64,000 nucleotides of DNA from positions 2,745,001 through 2,809,000 of the forward strand of contig JASSKH010000032.1 in the NCBI GenBank assembly GCA_031763025.1, read 5' to 3'. The stretch's first letter is position 1, and each line of letters begins with the position of its first letter. The notes below the pieces were generated by a model that saw nothing but the letters and a program-made list of their open reading frames with translations, did not search any database and was not told the DNA's origin. Below are positions 35,000 through 46,133 of the stretch, piece by piece. The DNA is from Macrocystis pyrifera. Lineage: Eukaryota > Sar > Phaeophyceae > Laminariales > Laminariaceae. The position numbers were made by a program, and so were the translations under genes.

Positions 35000-35630
35000 G
35001 CTAATCACTGACAGATTCTCTCATCCTAGAGAGATGAAGCTTTGTGTGGGTCACAAACCTACGACACATGCACTAAAAATGTTATCCACTGAACAGAGTA
35101 GACTATGCAATGCCATGTCGTGGTACTACAGTTTGATGCGACAGGTACGACGTCGGTGCGTATCTTATTCATGGTACGTTTCTACTCCTGCTGTGTGTGC
35201 GTTCCCCATCTCTCTGGGGGGAAACACTCGACACAGATACTGGTTTTGCCGACAAGTAGAAACAAAGGTATAATGTGAAGACCACATACATTAATACCTT
35301 GACCCCACGGGAGGGCGGACGGGTTCGTGTTTCAACTCGCGGACCTCCTGAAGGAACTCATACTCCTGCTCGTACACACACGAGTAGAGTACGACGGTAG
35401 ATGGTATTCTTCCTCACTGTGCCAACCGTTCCAATCCTCTGTCTTCCTATTAATAGTTCAACCAACTGCACCCACCATCAACTCTCTGAACCTCTTTCCC
35501 GTCCCCTCTGTGCAAGCATGCCAACGATTCAACACCTCTCCACAAACCCCAGGTTACTTCTGTTCAATCTCCCACTTTGTTTTGCGCATGGATATAGAAT
35601 TATTATGGTTAAGTGCTGGATCTTATCCAT
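35000..35630. other. No gene seen
   Basis: AT-rich spacer with short open frames (35327-35779) that lack recognisable domains. Confidence 0.4.
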
Positions 35631-35634
35631 CCGA

Positions 35635-35725
35635 AACCTACTGTACTGCAGTCCCTTTTTCGAGACAAACCATTTCTATTCTAATTAGTTCGTCCCCAAA
35701 ACGAGGCTGGGTTCTTGGAGGGGTT
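35635..35725. repeat. 91-nt imperfect hairpin, copy B
   Basis: Same design as 19334-19426: AACC at the start, a CTGTACTGCAGTCCC stretch, ACAAAC at the end of the left arm, a CTAATTAG-type loop, then GTCCCCAAAACGAG and a closing GGGGTT. One of the five dispersed CAGCACACCCAGGGTCCGTG motifs follows about 30 bases downstream (35757-35790). Confidence 0.7.
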
Positions 35726-35799
35726 AAATCGCTGTTTTTTTTTCCTTTCGATATTCAGCACACCCAGGGTCCGTGCTGATTCTTTGATGGTTTCAATTC

Positions 35800-38030
35800 C
35801 AGAGATGGGAGCTCAGCGAGGCATCCACTTTACCAGGTTTCCGATTCATTATTTATTCGTTAGCATGTGGCAGTCTCAACAGGTCGTTCGTCCTAGGGCT
35901 CAAAATAATCCTTGATATTTAGGTTGCGATGCGCTCGTTCACGTTTGCGAACCTCAGGTGTACGCCTCAGTTTCACGAAAGGGGGGAAAGGACCACCCGC
36001 CTTACTGCACAATGTTTCATCACATGGTGAAGAGCGGCGGGTCCTCTATTAGACGGCAGCTTGTGGTCGCCAGTGTCACTTCCGGTGGACCTCTTCCAGG
36101 TTAGCGTGGGCACGTGTTGTTCTTAGTGCAACGTGATTCGATCAATCCACCGGTAGATTAACCACTGGGCTGCATAACAGGCAGCGGAAGGTGTTAGCTC
36201 AGTTGGTGTGGCGCAAACCACAAGTAACCTAAACACGGTCAGTGCTGAGTGGCTGGCATAGTGCGTGAAATATTTGATGCTTGCTACGTCGGCGAAATAC
36301 CTTTCTGGTGAAACAAAGTTTCGACTGGCGGGATTTCTCAACCGAGGACCTACCGAATCTGAATAGCGTTTCATCTTGGCAATCGTCATACACTTCTGTA
36401 TGGGCCACGTGAGGCCGTTTGTCGGGTTAAGCGTACCTTCGGGTCTCGATTTGGGGTTTAGGTGACGTATAGGGGGTGTCCTAAAGTGAGGAGTCTCCGG
36501 ATCAATACGTGCACCCCTGATGCAGCTGCGCAATCCCCCTGTAAGGGTGGTGCCTTCTCTTTTGCCCTTGTGACATGAGAAGCCTCACTATATCACCCGT
36601 AGCATGACTTCGAAGAGCACTGGTTGGCGCAACTCGACTAATATTGCAATGTGCGATTCCTAAACCACACAGACTTTATCCAATTCTCTACTAACCGAGG
36701 CGTCTTCACTTGAATAACTACTGAGAATAGTTGCCTAACCGTCCAGCCGCTACTGTGTGATGAGGCAGCCTCATTAAGGCACACCCCTTCAATGGCATGT
36801 CCCAGTACATCTAACGAAACGATATTATGAGTTTTTTCTAGCTCAGAGATAGCACCTGTACGTCTGCCCATGGTTTGTGATCTCTTTAGTGGGCACAGAC
36901 CGGCAACGAAAGCATAATTTCAACTGTCGTGGGTTGGCATCCTGGCCGATATTTTCCAAACTGTGCTTTCACTGAGAGTCCGACAAACCGTCTTCCAGTG
37001 TGTAACTTGGTTTAGTGGCGTCTGCTTCCCATAAATGTCGTTTCTTAAACCCTTCGTTCCACCTCGGTGTTATCGTTGAGTTGCCGCGAAATTTCGTTCA
37101 TGTGTTGGGGTCAGCGAGGGGTGCAGTGGAGACCAGGACTGCAGCCGCATAAACTTGAGGACTGGTCGAACCACACCGTCGGTCAATATATGATCAAATC
37201 GAAAACCCGCGTGCCACTCGTCTGTCCCACGCCTTTGCTCTCTCCTCAGGCCTTTGCGTCATCGGACCTGAGACCAGTGAACCCTGCCTCGACGCCCTGC
37301 ACTTCTCGTCGGTCATCGCGGGTTACGTTGAATTGCTCAGGTACTGCTGTGGGGTTTGCCCCGGCCTTCAATGTAGCGTGAGTCTTGCATTAAGAGCTTC
37401 AGGTACATTCTTGCAAAACATAAAATCGGCGACAGGCTTTTACACGTTACAACTGTGCTTGGTTTGCTGCTGGTTTGGTGGGACACGTTGTGTAGCCGGG
37501 CGTTGCCTTCCCAAAAAACAATTCATTCCAGGTAACTGCCCCTCGTGCACCAAAGGTTTCTGATGCGGCGAACAACACAGATTTCGGACGAAATATCAAC
37601 GGTGCATCGGAGGGGCGAGGGGAAGGTGCCAGATAGGATCATGCCGATGTTTTTGCCCTTTGATGTATCGGCGTGACATATTGGTTAAAAAAGTAAAAGT
37701 GTTTGTAGTCGTAGTCGTGTTGCTGAGTATGCTTAGCGAGTGTGTCGGCAGATGAACACCAATACGTCATCTTGTTTATCCACGTCACGGCTCGCTAATC
37801 CAACTGTACACGCCAGCGTTGTTTCATTTCGAGACGCATCATGAGGTGGGCCGTTAACGCACCAGTGACATCCGCGTCCGAGCTGCTTGTAGTCGTCGGA
37901 CACCAAACATATTCGACGACATTATTAGCGATCAGCGAAGAATGTAGTCCCGGTTGAATGAAGAATAGCGTTTTCGGCGCTGCAGCTGTGACTATCTACA
38001 CCCAACGATGATCGTTGGTGTCCTCGGCGT
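35800..38030. other. No identified gene
   Basis: Minus-strand frames at 36533-36123 and 36871-36638 and plus-strand frames at 37067-37381 and 37333-37563 have protein-like composition, but I recognise no motif. They may be further mobile-element or host-gene debris. Confidence 0.35.
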
Positions 38031-38038
38031 TTACGTAG

Positions 38039-38359
38039 GTGGTTAAATTTGTGCTGCGCTCACGACGCCGCCCGATACGACTCCACTATGACGGCCGGCA
38101 CTTGATTGTTGCCACGGACATTTCACCCGCCCTATATGGGTCGGATGGCAGATTTCCAATGGAAGAGGTCGGCAGGGACTGCCAGTACTTCACGATGATG
38201 AGGCATCCCGTCGATCGGTTGGTCTCCGCGTTCTTCTATTGTCCCGAATCCGACAAGCAGGTCCGCCCAGATAAGGTGAGGAGCGATTGCTCAGAAAACG
38301 CTAAAGCACAGTGTATAAAAAGGGAGTCTGGGAATTCCCGTCATCGTATGCACGGATAA
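38039..38359 (+). pseudogene. Carbohydrate sulfotransferase fragment (central part)
   Basis: The frame reads through CQYFTMMRHPVDRLVSAFFY and C (RHPVDRLVSAFFYC at 38201-38242), ending PESDKQVRPDK. The R-x-P-x-x-R-x-x-S-x-F/Y-x-Y-C pattern is the 3'-phosphate-binding motif of PAPS-dependent carbohydrate sulfotransferases, where Arg and Ser contact the cofactor. Upstream residues DGRHLIVATDISPALYG occupy the place of the strand-loop before this motif. Family resemblance stops after VRPDK (about 38277), where the sequence becomes unrelated. The P-loop-like 5'-phosphate motif near the N-terminus is not seen. Such enzymes sulfate galactans in red algae and glycans in animals. A piece that looks like the C-terminus lies at 41455-41813 on the same strand. 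Confidence 0.65.
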
Positions 38360-38519
38360 TCAGCAGGCAGAGAAGTGGCGGGCGGGCGTCAGTACTGTAT
38401 TATCTGCGTATTTCCCTTCCAATGCTCGTGGGCAAGTAAGCACGACTTATCTGGAAGACGACGGCCTGTGCCGTGTTGCTGTTGCCAAGATGTAGACTAG
38501 CGTCTGCTGTAGTGAAAGG

Positions 38520-39590
38520 TCAAGAACAGCACAGGAAGGGTTTCATCTGTGCGTATTATACCCCCCCCCCCGTATATGTTGCATTGCAGTGGGGAGAAGA
38601 TGAATTGCCGATCGTCGACCAGTATACATACCTTGGCGTAGATATCTCAAAAGACTGCCCTTGGGATACACATATAGCAAAAGTAGTAGGAAAGAGCAAA
38701 CCACAAATAGGCGCGATTGGATGCGATCCTAACAGACTCGCCCCTTGACACTAGGATTAAAAAAATGTATCCTGATGAATGTGATAGTACCAATGCAGGA
38801 GAATTATGGGAAGGGAACGCGAAACTCTTTAAAACAGTTGGAAACAGTGCAACTGGCAGCAGTTAAAAAAAACATGAGATGCTCAAGTACGACTAGCAAT
38901 ACAGTATCAATAGCATAGCTGGGAATGCATCCACTCAAGACAAATAGTGACATGTGAAAGCTCACCTGGCAATATAAAGTAAGGAACATGACAAAAAAGA
39001 GGGAAAAGATAGGAATGAAAACATAATTACATGGCCCAAAGGACTTCGCGAAAACGCTGAAACTGCGCTTTCGTGTAGGTGACCTGGACCTGCCAGAAAG
39101 AAGAAAGAGGTTCACCAGTAGCCAGCAGGAGGAAGTAGATGCACAGATGTGCCCGTGGGGTAAAGCGATAGAGTAGAATTCACATAGTTGGAGAATGTGA
39201 AATATGCAAGGAAGAACGGGACGTGTTAGAAGAGGAGATGAGGGAAATAGACGAATGTGTCATGGAGGAGTTTGATACACTGAACTCACTTAGTAGGAGA
39301 ATGTTAAATATACAAAGAAGAATAGAATGTGCTTGAAGAGCAGATGAGGGAAATAGACGAATGTGACATGGAAGAGTTTGATACACTGAATAGCAGCGAG
39401 GAAACGATCGGTATCCTAGGAAATAGATGATGGCCAAAGGCGGCCAGGCAGGAAGGGGATAAGATAAGAAATAAGTTTATATGTAACAAATGGAAACAAC
39501 GTAATGAGCGCCCAATGGTTGGAGGTTTCTCTATTAGGAGTAGGAACGGTGCTCCGTCTCGAAAGCCCCCCCCCCGTATTGTAGTGTATA
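38520..39590 (+). pseudogene. 3' end of a non-LTR (LINE-type) retrotransposon, decayed
   Basis: The plus strand reads LPIVDQYTYLGVDISKDCPW, then DTHIAKVVGKSKPQIG. The YTYLGV-x-I-x-x-x-x-x-W-x-x-H-I-x-x-x-x-x-K pattern is typical of the end of a non-LTR reverse transcriptase (thumb). Frames then alternate through KCILMNVIVPM, KQLETVQLAAVKK, LGMHPLKTN, LRFRVGDLDLPERRKRF, CPWGKAIE, EEMREIDECDMEEFDTLN and RSRNGAPSRK. The CPxGK...H(I/T)xxxCE stretch corresponds to the C-terminal Cys/His segment seen in such elements. Several stops and frameshifts are present, and a 105-bp internal duplication interrupts the end. The catalytic YxDD portion is absent: a 5'-truncated copy, as is common for LINEs. No poly-A tail is evident. 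Confidence 0.75.
39193..39390. repeat. 105-bp tandem duplication inside the LINE 3' end
   Basis: 39193-39285 and 39298-39390 both run GAATGTGAAATATGCAA(G/A) ... GATGAGGGAAATAGACGAAT ... GGA(G/A)GAGTTTGATACACTGAA. The duplication shifts the frame and arose after, or during decay of, the element. Confidence 0.85.
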
Positions 39591-39689
39591 TAAATAGGTT
39601 GGGTGCAGTAGTCATTGGCTGGCGATGACGCTGCATAACCGGCCTCTCACTGAGCGAGCGAATCAATCAGAGTGCGTTTGGTGTTTCAG

Positions 39690-41450
39690 TAGTGACCACG
39701 GCTGGCGGTCGATTTAGGTCGTTTGTGCGGGGTGGAGAACGTGAACTCCCCACACGGATAGTCATCGGATCACATCATCTGTCGTGTGCAAAAGGTAGCA
39801 CACGCGCGAGGCAGGCATACTGTTTAGAAATTTTTGTCTCTGAAAGTGGCCACGCCAAAACTCAAATCAATGTATTCGAAGCTGCTGTCCAATGCGAGGA
39901 AATCTGCCTCAACAACAGTTTATAATAGGGCGCAGCTCGCCCTTCATGCGACTCACCCTACACCTCAGGGCGCTACGCCCTTGGGTAAAGCAGTTGCTAC
40001 CTGGTGAGTGATAACCCGACGCTTGCTGCTCCAGGATTTTTCGAATTCGAGGATCTATGGACATACGACTACAACCGCGCATGACTTAAGTACACCGCCC
40101 CCCACTCGTGCCTCCCTCTTTTTTCATGTGAAACCCTCTTTTATATCCCCTGGCCTGCAGTGGTGCGGGTCATCGAGCGACCCAGAGCCGTTATCGCATC
40201 GCCTCTTGGCCTTCGCACAAGCCGACTGGAAGAACAAGGCCATTTACCAGCTAAATTTTTCTTCGTACTGCCGCGCCAGGCGCGTTCTGCGAGCAGAGTA
40301 TAGACAGACTACCACCGGTCTCCCTCGACGCGGAAGGGGGCTGGGATTCCCTCCAGTACGCACAGGTGAGGACTTTGTATACAAGCATTGTGCATTGGGT
40401 CTCGCTTACGACATCAGAGATTTTCGAGACACTCATGGGGAGGCGTGTCCGTGGGTGGTGGGTCCATGCGCGGAGCGGTAGCCTAGCCATAGCCTTTATA
40501 GGGTTCGAAAGCAGTAGGGCTTTGGATACGTGTCTTAACGTTCATTTACGTCTTCACCAGTCGGCTTGCTTGTACTCCTTCTTGTCTGATGGGTCGGATG
40601 ATGATGTGTGGGCAATCCCAGCGTCACCCGTCGGTCGATGGTAGCTTGCTGTCCTAGGAACGCTGTGCACTTTCTTTGGTTGCCGTCGACGCGGTTGCGC
40701 GCTCAATCGACTACGTAGCATGGTATGTGACTGGTGGCTGCTGCTGCGGTAGGGTGGGTCACGTTTTAGCCCTATGCTTCCAGCCGACCAGAGCCATTCA
40801 GCCGAGTAGTTACAGCATCATTGAGGCACCATGCTTGTGTTTGCAGCGAAAACTGTTCAAGCTCTTTGTGTTCGCGATACACACCACCGCTGTGGGATTG
40901 GCGTAGCTACTATGCGACTCCAGTTCGCTCCACAGTCTACGTTTAGGTGAGGCACAGCGCCCTTCGCCAGAGCGGCGTAAATTGGCGCAAAGATGCAAGT
41001 TAAAAATCGGGGGGGGGGGGGCTATACCGTATGAACGGAACTTGTGTGTTCGATGAGACTGCTTACTCCCCCCTTCGTGAGTGGTGAGGTACCCTGCGCC
41101 AGCATATACCCCTAACAGGTGTTTATTCTGCAGTATACTCTATGGCACTGCTGTAGCTATACAGGATCAGTAAACACTAGCTCCAATTTCGCCGTTTTAT
41201 TTGGCGGGTGCGACGCGGTGCCCATACGAGCGCACGATTGTTTGTGTACCGCCCGGTCCGAACTACTGCACATCGTACCAACTTTTGATCTTCGTGTGTG
41301 TTTCTTCCATCGTAACCCAGTACAAACTGCCGCGCATGGCTACCACAGCTGGCAACGACGCAGTAGGGGACTACGCCGCATTTCATAACAGAGTGTTGAT
41401 CGAATCGTGTTACGCCACGTTCGGTATGTCGCTGTGATGTGAATGCCTGT
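39690..41450. other. No identified gene; GC-richer, open in several frames
   Basis: Plus-strand frames 39692-39925, 40008-40481, 40366-40644 and 41119-41437 have protein-like composition but no motif. The block lies between the two sulfotransferase fragments, so part of it could be diverged or inserted sequence within that gene. A G11 run lies near 41010. Confidence 0.35.
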
Positions 41451-41454
41451 GTAA

Positions 41455-41813
41455 GGCACGTGTTTTCACCAGCTCGTTGACCACTCGACCCCCCCCCCCC
41501 CGTCTTTGGCCAACGCCTTCCTGCCCTTTAGGACGTACTTCTCGACTACCACGCCGTAGGGATTTTCGCGTACTGGGAGCTGTCCATGCGTCTCTTTGAC
41601 GCAACAATAGCAAGCCCTGTGCGAAGGTGGGCCAGCGACGCGCCAGCGAATCCAGGGCCCCAGTCTAAGAAGCGCCAGGCCCTACTGCGATGGGCGCATA
41701 GCAGCCCAGCGATCCGGGCAGCGGTTGCTGGGGACTTGCTGCTCTATGACCTAGCTTTTTCTATATTCCGCAGGCAAACCAGGGAGGCGCTCGGAGTAGT
41801 GTGGGATGACTAA
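41455..41813 (+). pseudogene. Carbohydrate sulfotransferase fragment (C-terminal part)
   Basis: After a C-rich run (41490-41503) the frame reads VLLDYHAVGIFAYWELSMRL, then FDATIASPVRRWA, with a later stretch LLLYDLAFSIFRRQTREALG before a stop at 41811-41813. The order (D-x-x-x-V-G-I/L-x-E/A-x-W-E-x-S-M-x-L, then a long helix with L-Y-D-x-A-x-x-I/L-F near the C-terminus) is the usual ending of carbohydrate sulfotransferases. Together with 38039-38277 it suggests one gene split by over 3 kb of insertions, including the LINE end. Alternatively, these are fragments of two family members. Assignment is from pattern memory only. Confidence 0.5.
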
Positions 41814-41814
41814 C

Positions 41815-43590
41815 GGTGATCTGATAAGCGTAGGTGTCCTGGTGGCTTGTAGGGTGTCTGAAGTATTTGGGGGACGGGAAACCACCCGTACTGTTTGTCA
41901 TCCGTGTGACGCTCAATATGAGGTTTTGGCTGTCGCCGTTGTGCTTGTCTACTCGTATTGTCGTGAGGTGGTACTTGTATTTCCGCAGTGCTTTATCCCG
42001 CGCCATATATACTAATGTTGAAAGCGGCGGTGACCACAAGGGACTGCAGCTGCTTGTGTTTGTACCTACGGTCAGCAATCATTCTGTTACACCGTATGTC
42101 CACAGTACGGACAAAAGGAAACAATGTACAAGGTATGTAGTACAATATCCGCTCTAACGCCGAGTTGTGTTTCTGGGGGCACCTACGTAGATGTCCCTTT
42201 CTTACACAAGTAGCCCATTCAAGCCTTGCGAGTACGAAAAATGAGAACACAATTATATGGGCAGGGGGTGCACCATGGTGTAGTTGCTGCACCTGTTCCG
42301 TAAGGCTGTATACATACCGTTGGTATGTGAAGCATCAACCGCTGCGGTTAAGGCCACACCGGTGTTGTATCATTGGTTGTTGAGTTCCACACTAAGTCCG
42401 CGATAAAGTGGTTGGCAACTACACACGTGCTTTTTCAGGTAAGGCGTCCAAAGGGTTTCTGAACGTAATAATAAGTGTTGGTTTTCCACATACACAACCT
42501 TGGTCCCCGTCCGAACCAATGGTCTTGGCCACGACTTGCACGGCCCTCTCCCTCGGCGGCGCAGCGCGCGACGAACGAAAGGATTCTGAATACATCACAT
42601 CGCCCCCGAGCTCAAAATACCGCTTCGCACTGCTGAAACGCGCATACAGCCGTTATGACAGCCGTTATAACAGCATATGCCTGTTCCAACGTTTGGTACT
42701 GCGCCTCGATGGCTGGGCGGTAAACATCGGACAGTCGATATGCTTTGAGAAACACTCACTAGAAAATAGAACGCGAGGGCGACAGTCCGGTGGACAATGC
42801 TATGTGATTCGTTCGAATTTTCCCACAAAGGAATGACACATCATACATATTGCACTGGTGGCGTGCATGGACGGCCGCAGCGATGACCGGACGAACGTTT
42901 GTTTCTAATATGTCTCGGGGGACCTATGGCTGCGGAAACGTTGGATCGGCTTGGTTAATGTATGGCTCGGTGGTCCTGCAGGGGTCGCAGTTTCTGAGCA
43001 CACACATTTCTCTCTGGCGGCGCTTCTCGACTGAACAGCTCGCCAAAGATTTCAATCGCACGAACATTATTAGGCCATGCTAGTTATCTAGCGCCTCCTG
43101 GTCCCCGGGTTTCTGATGACTGTAATCTCTGGATGCTTTAACGGAACAGAGACAAAATCATCGCTTTTCTTTCATGCTTGCACGTAAATTGTGGCTGGAC
43201 CGTCCCTGCCGGAGAGCGTCCGTAACCCAAGATAATTCCATCACATCTGCTTGTTTCTCTCTTGATTGCACCCACACAGGTTCTTAACATAGGCCTTGAC
43301 CTCGACGTAGTGGTACTGCAACGGTTAAACTATTGGAAAATGGAGATGCACAAGATGAGAAGCAAACCAACCTCTAACTGAACGTTTGCATTTCAGTCCT
43401 GAATAGCTACAGCTCCTCACAGAAAGATACAGGCCGCGTGATTGGGAGATGTTCCTGATAGGGTGTATCCGGGCTTCGAGTGTGCCAGCCGGCAGTCGCA
43501 GGCAGCCAGGAACGACTCAGGGGGTGATTTCGTGTCTCGACGTTGCAAGCGAAAACATGAAAGTAAAACGCGAAACTCTCCGATGCAGAA
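41815..43590. other. No identified gene
   Basis: Frames at 42408-42836 (plus) and 42850-43083 (plus) look protein-like but show no known motif. The remainder is AT-rich. No primer-binding site or terminal repeat for the gypsy relic was found here. Confidence 0.35.
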
Positions 43591-43835
43591 ATGGCCTTCA
43601 AAAACATATCCACGTTCTCTAGGCGGATGATATACCTCCTCAGTAGTCGTCGTCGAAGATGCTGCAGAAGGAAAAGCTATACTCCTATGATGGGTAGTAA
43701 GCTACTATGCTCACAAAATGGCAATAAAAAGGGCTGAAAACCTCAGTATCCTGGGATAGTTGCATCAACTCATCTACACATACGAAGTACAGATCTTGGT
43801 TGCCGATACTTCACTATAATTCCAAATCGAATGTG
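43590..43835. repeat. Dispersed repeat, copy B (about 245 bp)
   Basis: Matches 22982-23215. It contains AAAACATATCCACG, GTCGTCGAAGATGCTGCAGA, CCTATGATGGGTAG, AGTACAGATCTTGGTTGCCG and AATTCCAAATCG. It stops about 15 bases before the first in-frame ATG region upstream of the gypsy gag relic. Confidence 0.7.
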
Positions 43836-43944
43836 AACGGGACAATTAATGACTGCGAAAGAGCTTGTCCTTTCCGTCTCCACAATGTGGCGGACTCATG
43901 AGGTATATGCCACAAACAATACACCTGTCATTCAACGGCGAAAC

Positions 43945-44618
43945 ATGGCTTCTTATACTACTCCTGAAGGCCACACGATGTTTTCGTCATCCCCGCCGTC
44001 AACGGCTCCTGCTCAGCAAACGCGCTCGCGCAATCGTTCCAACCTAAGCCAACCGGGCACCCAACGCAATCCCTATGCCATGAACGTCGCTAGCTCACCA
44101 GACAGTGACACTTTACTCTGGGTACTACCACTAGACTCTCGAACACGTCGACGAAGTAGGAATCGTGTTCACCACGGTTTCCACCACCGACCCCCCCCCT
44201 CTGGAGCCTTCTTCCTACAACTACAAAGAGAGCAAACGCCCTCCGCACATGGCGCGGACTATGTCTCAACTGCGGCGGGCTGGACCACAGCGTCGAAACG
44301 TGCCAACACCCCTCACAAACGTGTCTGGTGTTCTCAACCCCCGTCCTGGCCAGCTCAACGACGGAGGTTACGCTTTTCAACAGTGTCAACAACATATGCT
44401 GTCCTACCGTCCGGGGTGGTACAAACGCAATGCACATCGAACGTCGAAATCTCACTGCAACGGTTTCGACTCGAGGGGACCTAACTCTTCCAGCAATTCT
44501 AATGACAATCACCGGCATCACTCCAACTCTAAGAACTAGCGTTCCAACGGCAACTCAGACAGATCTGCCGCCTCGCAGTGGAGCGACCATTCCCACAAAA
44601 AACAACATCCCGGGATAG
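43945..44618 (+). pseudogene. Gypsy gag relic with CCHC zinc knuckle
   Basis: A frame from ATG 43945 (MASYTTPEGHTMFSSSPPST) runs Ser/Thr/Pro/Gln-rich. Reading then shifts, and at 44262-44303 it gives CLNCGGLDHSVETC, a C-x2-C-x4-H-x4-C knuckle that binds element RNA. Only about 100 residues separate the start from the knuckle, far less than a normal capsid, so most of the capsid is deleted or never belonged to this frame. After the knuckle the frame continues to about 44618. Confidence 0.6.
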
Positions 44619-44795
44619 TTCGCCCCAGCAAGTCACTCCCCGTTCTGCTTCATCTGCCATCGCCGTTACAGGTCCCACAACCTAGGCCTCCGCTACGCCC
44701 TCGACACACCTGTGCTTCCACCTCGTACAAAACGGTGGTAGTCACAACTCCCACCAACCGGGCACTTTCCGTGCTAACTGATGAGTCGATAGTGA

Positions 44796-45227
44796 GGGTG
44801 TGTCTTAACCCCCCCCAGAGAGCATTGGAACGAACCGGATGGAATATTATTTGCTGCATGATTTGATGCTGATTGGTTGTGGGAAACGAATGGATTCAGT
44901 GCAGCCCGAGAAAAACTGTATAACTAGGAAGAGGAAGAAGAAGTATTGCACCCCTTTTTCTTGTTTGGGAGGACCGAACGGCCCGACCGAACGGGAACGT
45001 ACAGGATCCTATTTGATGTAGATGGACACCACGGAAGATGGATGTGGACACCAATGTGCTCTAGGCATGTGCAAAAGATACCGTTCGTACTGATTCGGCT
45101 GGCGAGGCCCAGGATTCTGCATGGACCCAAACAGGTTATTTTACACCGGCACGGAACGAATGACCACGAACAGCCTCGTTCCGTTCCGCTCGTTCCCATG
45201 CTCTCCGGGGGGGGTTAAGACACACCC
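44796..45227. mobile_element. Non-autonomous DNA transposon with long terminal inverted repeats (432 bp), inserted in the gypsy relic
   Basis: The left end GGGTGTGTCTTAACCCCCCC continues CAGAGAGCATTGGAACGAAC. The right end is its reverse complement (CTCTCC, a G8 run, TTAAGACACACCC). The arms match over about 40 bases, with the AACGAG side extended further. The element is flanked by TGA on both sides, a possible 3-bp target duplication, which would fit a PIF/Harbinger-like mechanism; other superfamilies are not excluded. The interior has no transposase and only short frames. Its insertion in gag shows it arrived after the gypsy copy. Confidence 0.85.
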
Positions 45228-46133
45228 TGAAGACTCGCTCGCGGCTTCACCCGCAGCATCGCACGAGACCGCACCGGGTGCCTCTCAGGATGCTCCGGCA
45301 CGGTTGTTTCTCAGCGCCCTCTCCGAGCCTGCCGACCACCCCCCCCCCTCCCCGAATCCCCCCCCTCACCCACCTTCAATATTGACCACTTGATCTAGGG
45401 CTGGCTCCCTTGCTTAAACGGGTTGATTGAGGTGTGCGTGCGCAGGAGAGGATGGGCCCGCCGAGCCTTCCCACGTCGGTCCAATCGGCGCGCCAGTCGG
45501 TGGGCGACGCCGCGCCTTACCCGACATTGTCGGACATTCCGCGGATCTTGTCAACATCGTGGGATCACGACAACAACGATCAACAGCGGTATCAATACCC
45601 TCCCCGTCTCTGTCGACCCTACTCCAGGGCCATCGACCCCTTAGTCGTCTACGTCCTCTAATCAGCGATGTTCTCGGCGAACGTCAACTGGCGTCCGCCG
45701 ACCCCGGTCATCACATACTTCGACCTGCTTTGGTTCATCAGGTTCTCCAGGTCTCGTAGTTGCCGTGACCGTGCTGACCGCAGCCCTGCCCTCCGCCCAA
45801 GGGATGGTTTCCCGTGGACTCTTCCCCGGAAAATTCGACCACGTCACCAAGATATTCCAGGGGCCGCATGTACAGGCACTCAGACCCAGATTACGGACTG
45901 CTACAGGTGCCATATCTTTTTCCGAGTTCTTCTCTCTTTCACATACGCTAATTGCCGCTAGAAGGGACGCCCACAGAGCTGCGTTACGAACGTCACGCCA
46001 CCACGAACATCCTCCCGGGCCCTCGCTACCATCGACCTCCGCCCGCACGCTCTCCAGGACCGAAGCCGTCGTACCCACGTCGTCCCCGACAACGTCCCAC
46101 ACTCTCCCTCTCGAGCATGAGTCCCTCCCGCCT
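45228..46133 (+). pseudogene. Gypsy polyprotein linker, Pro/Ser-rich, between gag and NADAR
   Basis: Several overlapping plus-strand frames (45235-45393, 45427-45759, 45765-46133) are rich in Pro, Ser, Ala and Arg. No domain is recognised. The last of these is the N-terminal 123 residues of the frame that continues without interruption into the NADAR domain, so it is probably a real linker of the same polyprotein. Confidence 0.4.

Noticed and set aside
36123-36871. Two minus-strand frames considered as a transposase
   Set aside because: No catalytic or DNA-binding motif could be placed.
45235-45393. Proline-rich frame just after the inserted inverted-repeat element
   Set aside because: Low complexity and shared with linker sequence of the gypsy relic; not a separate gene.
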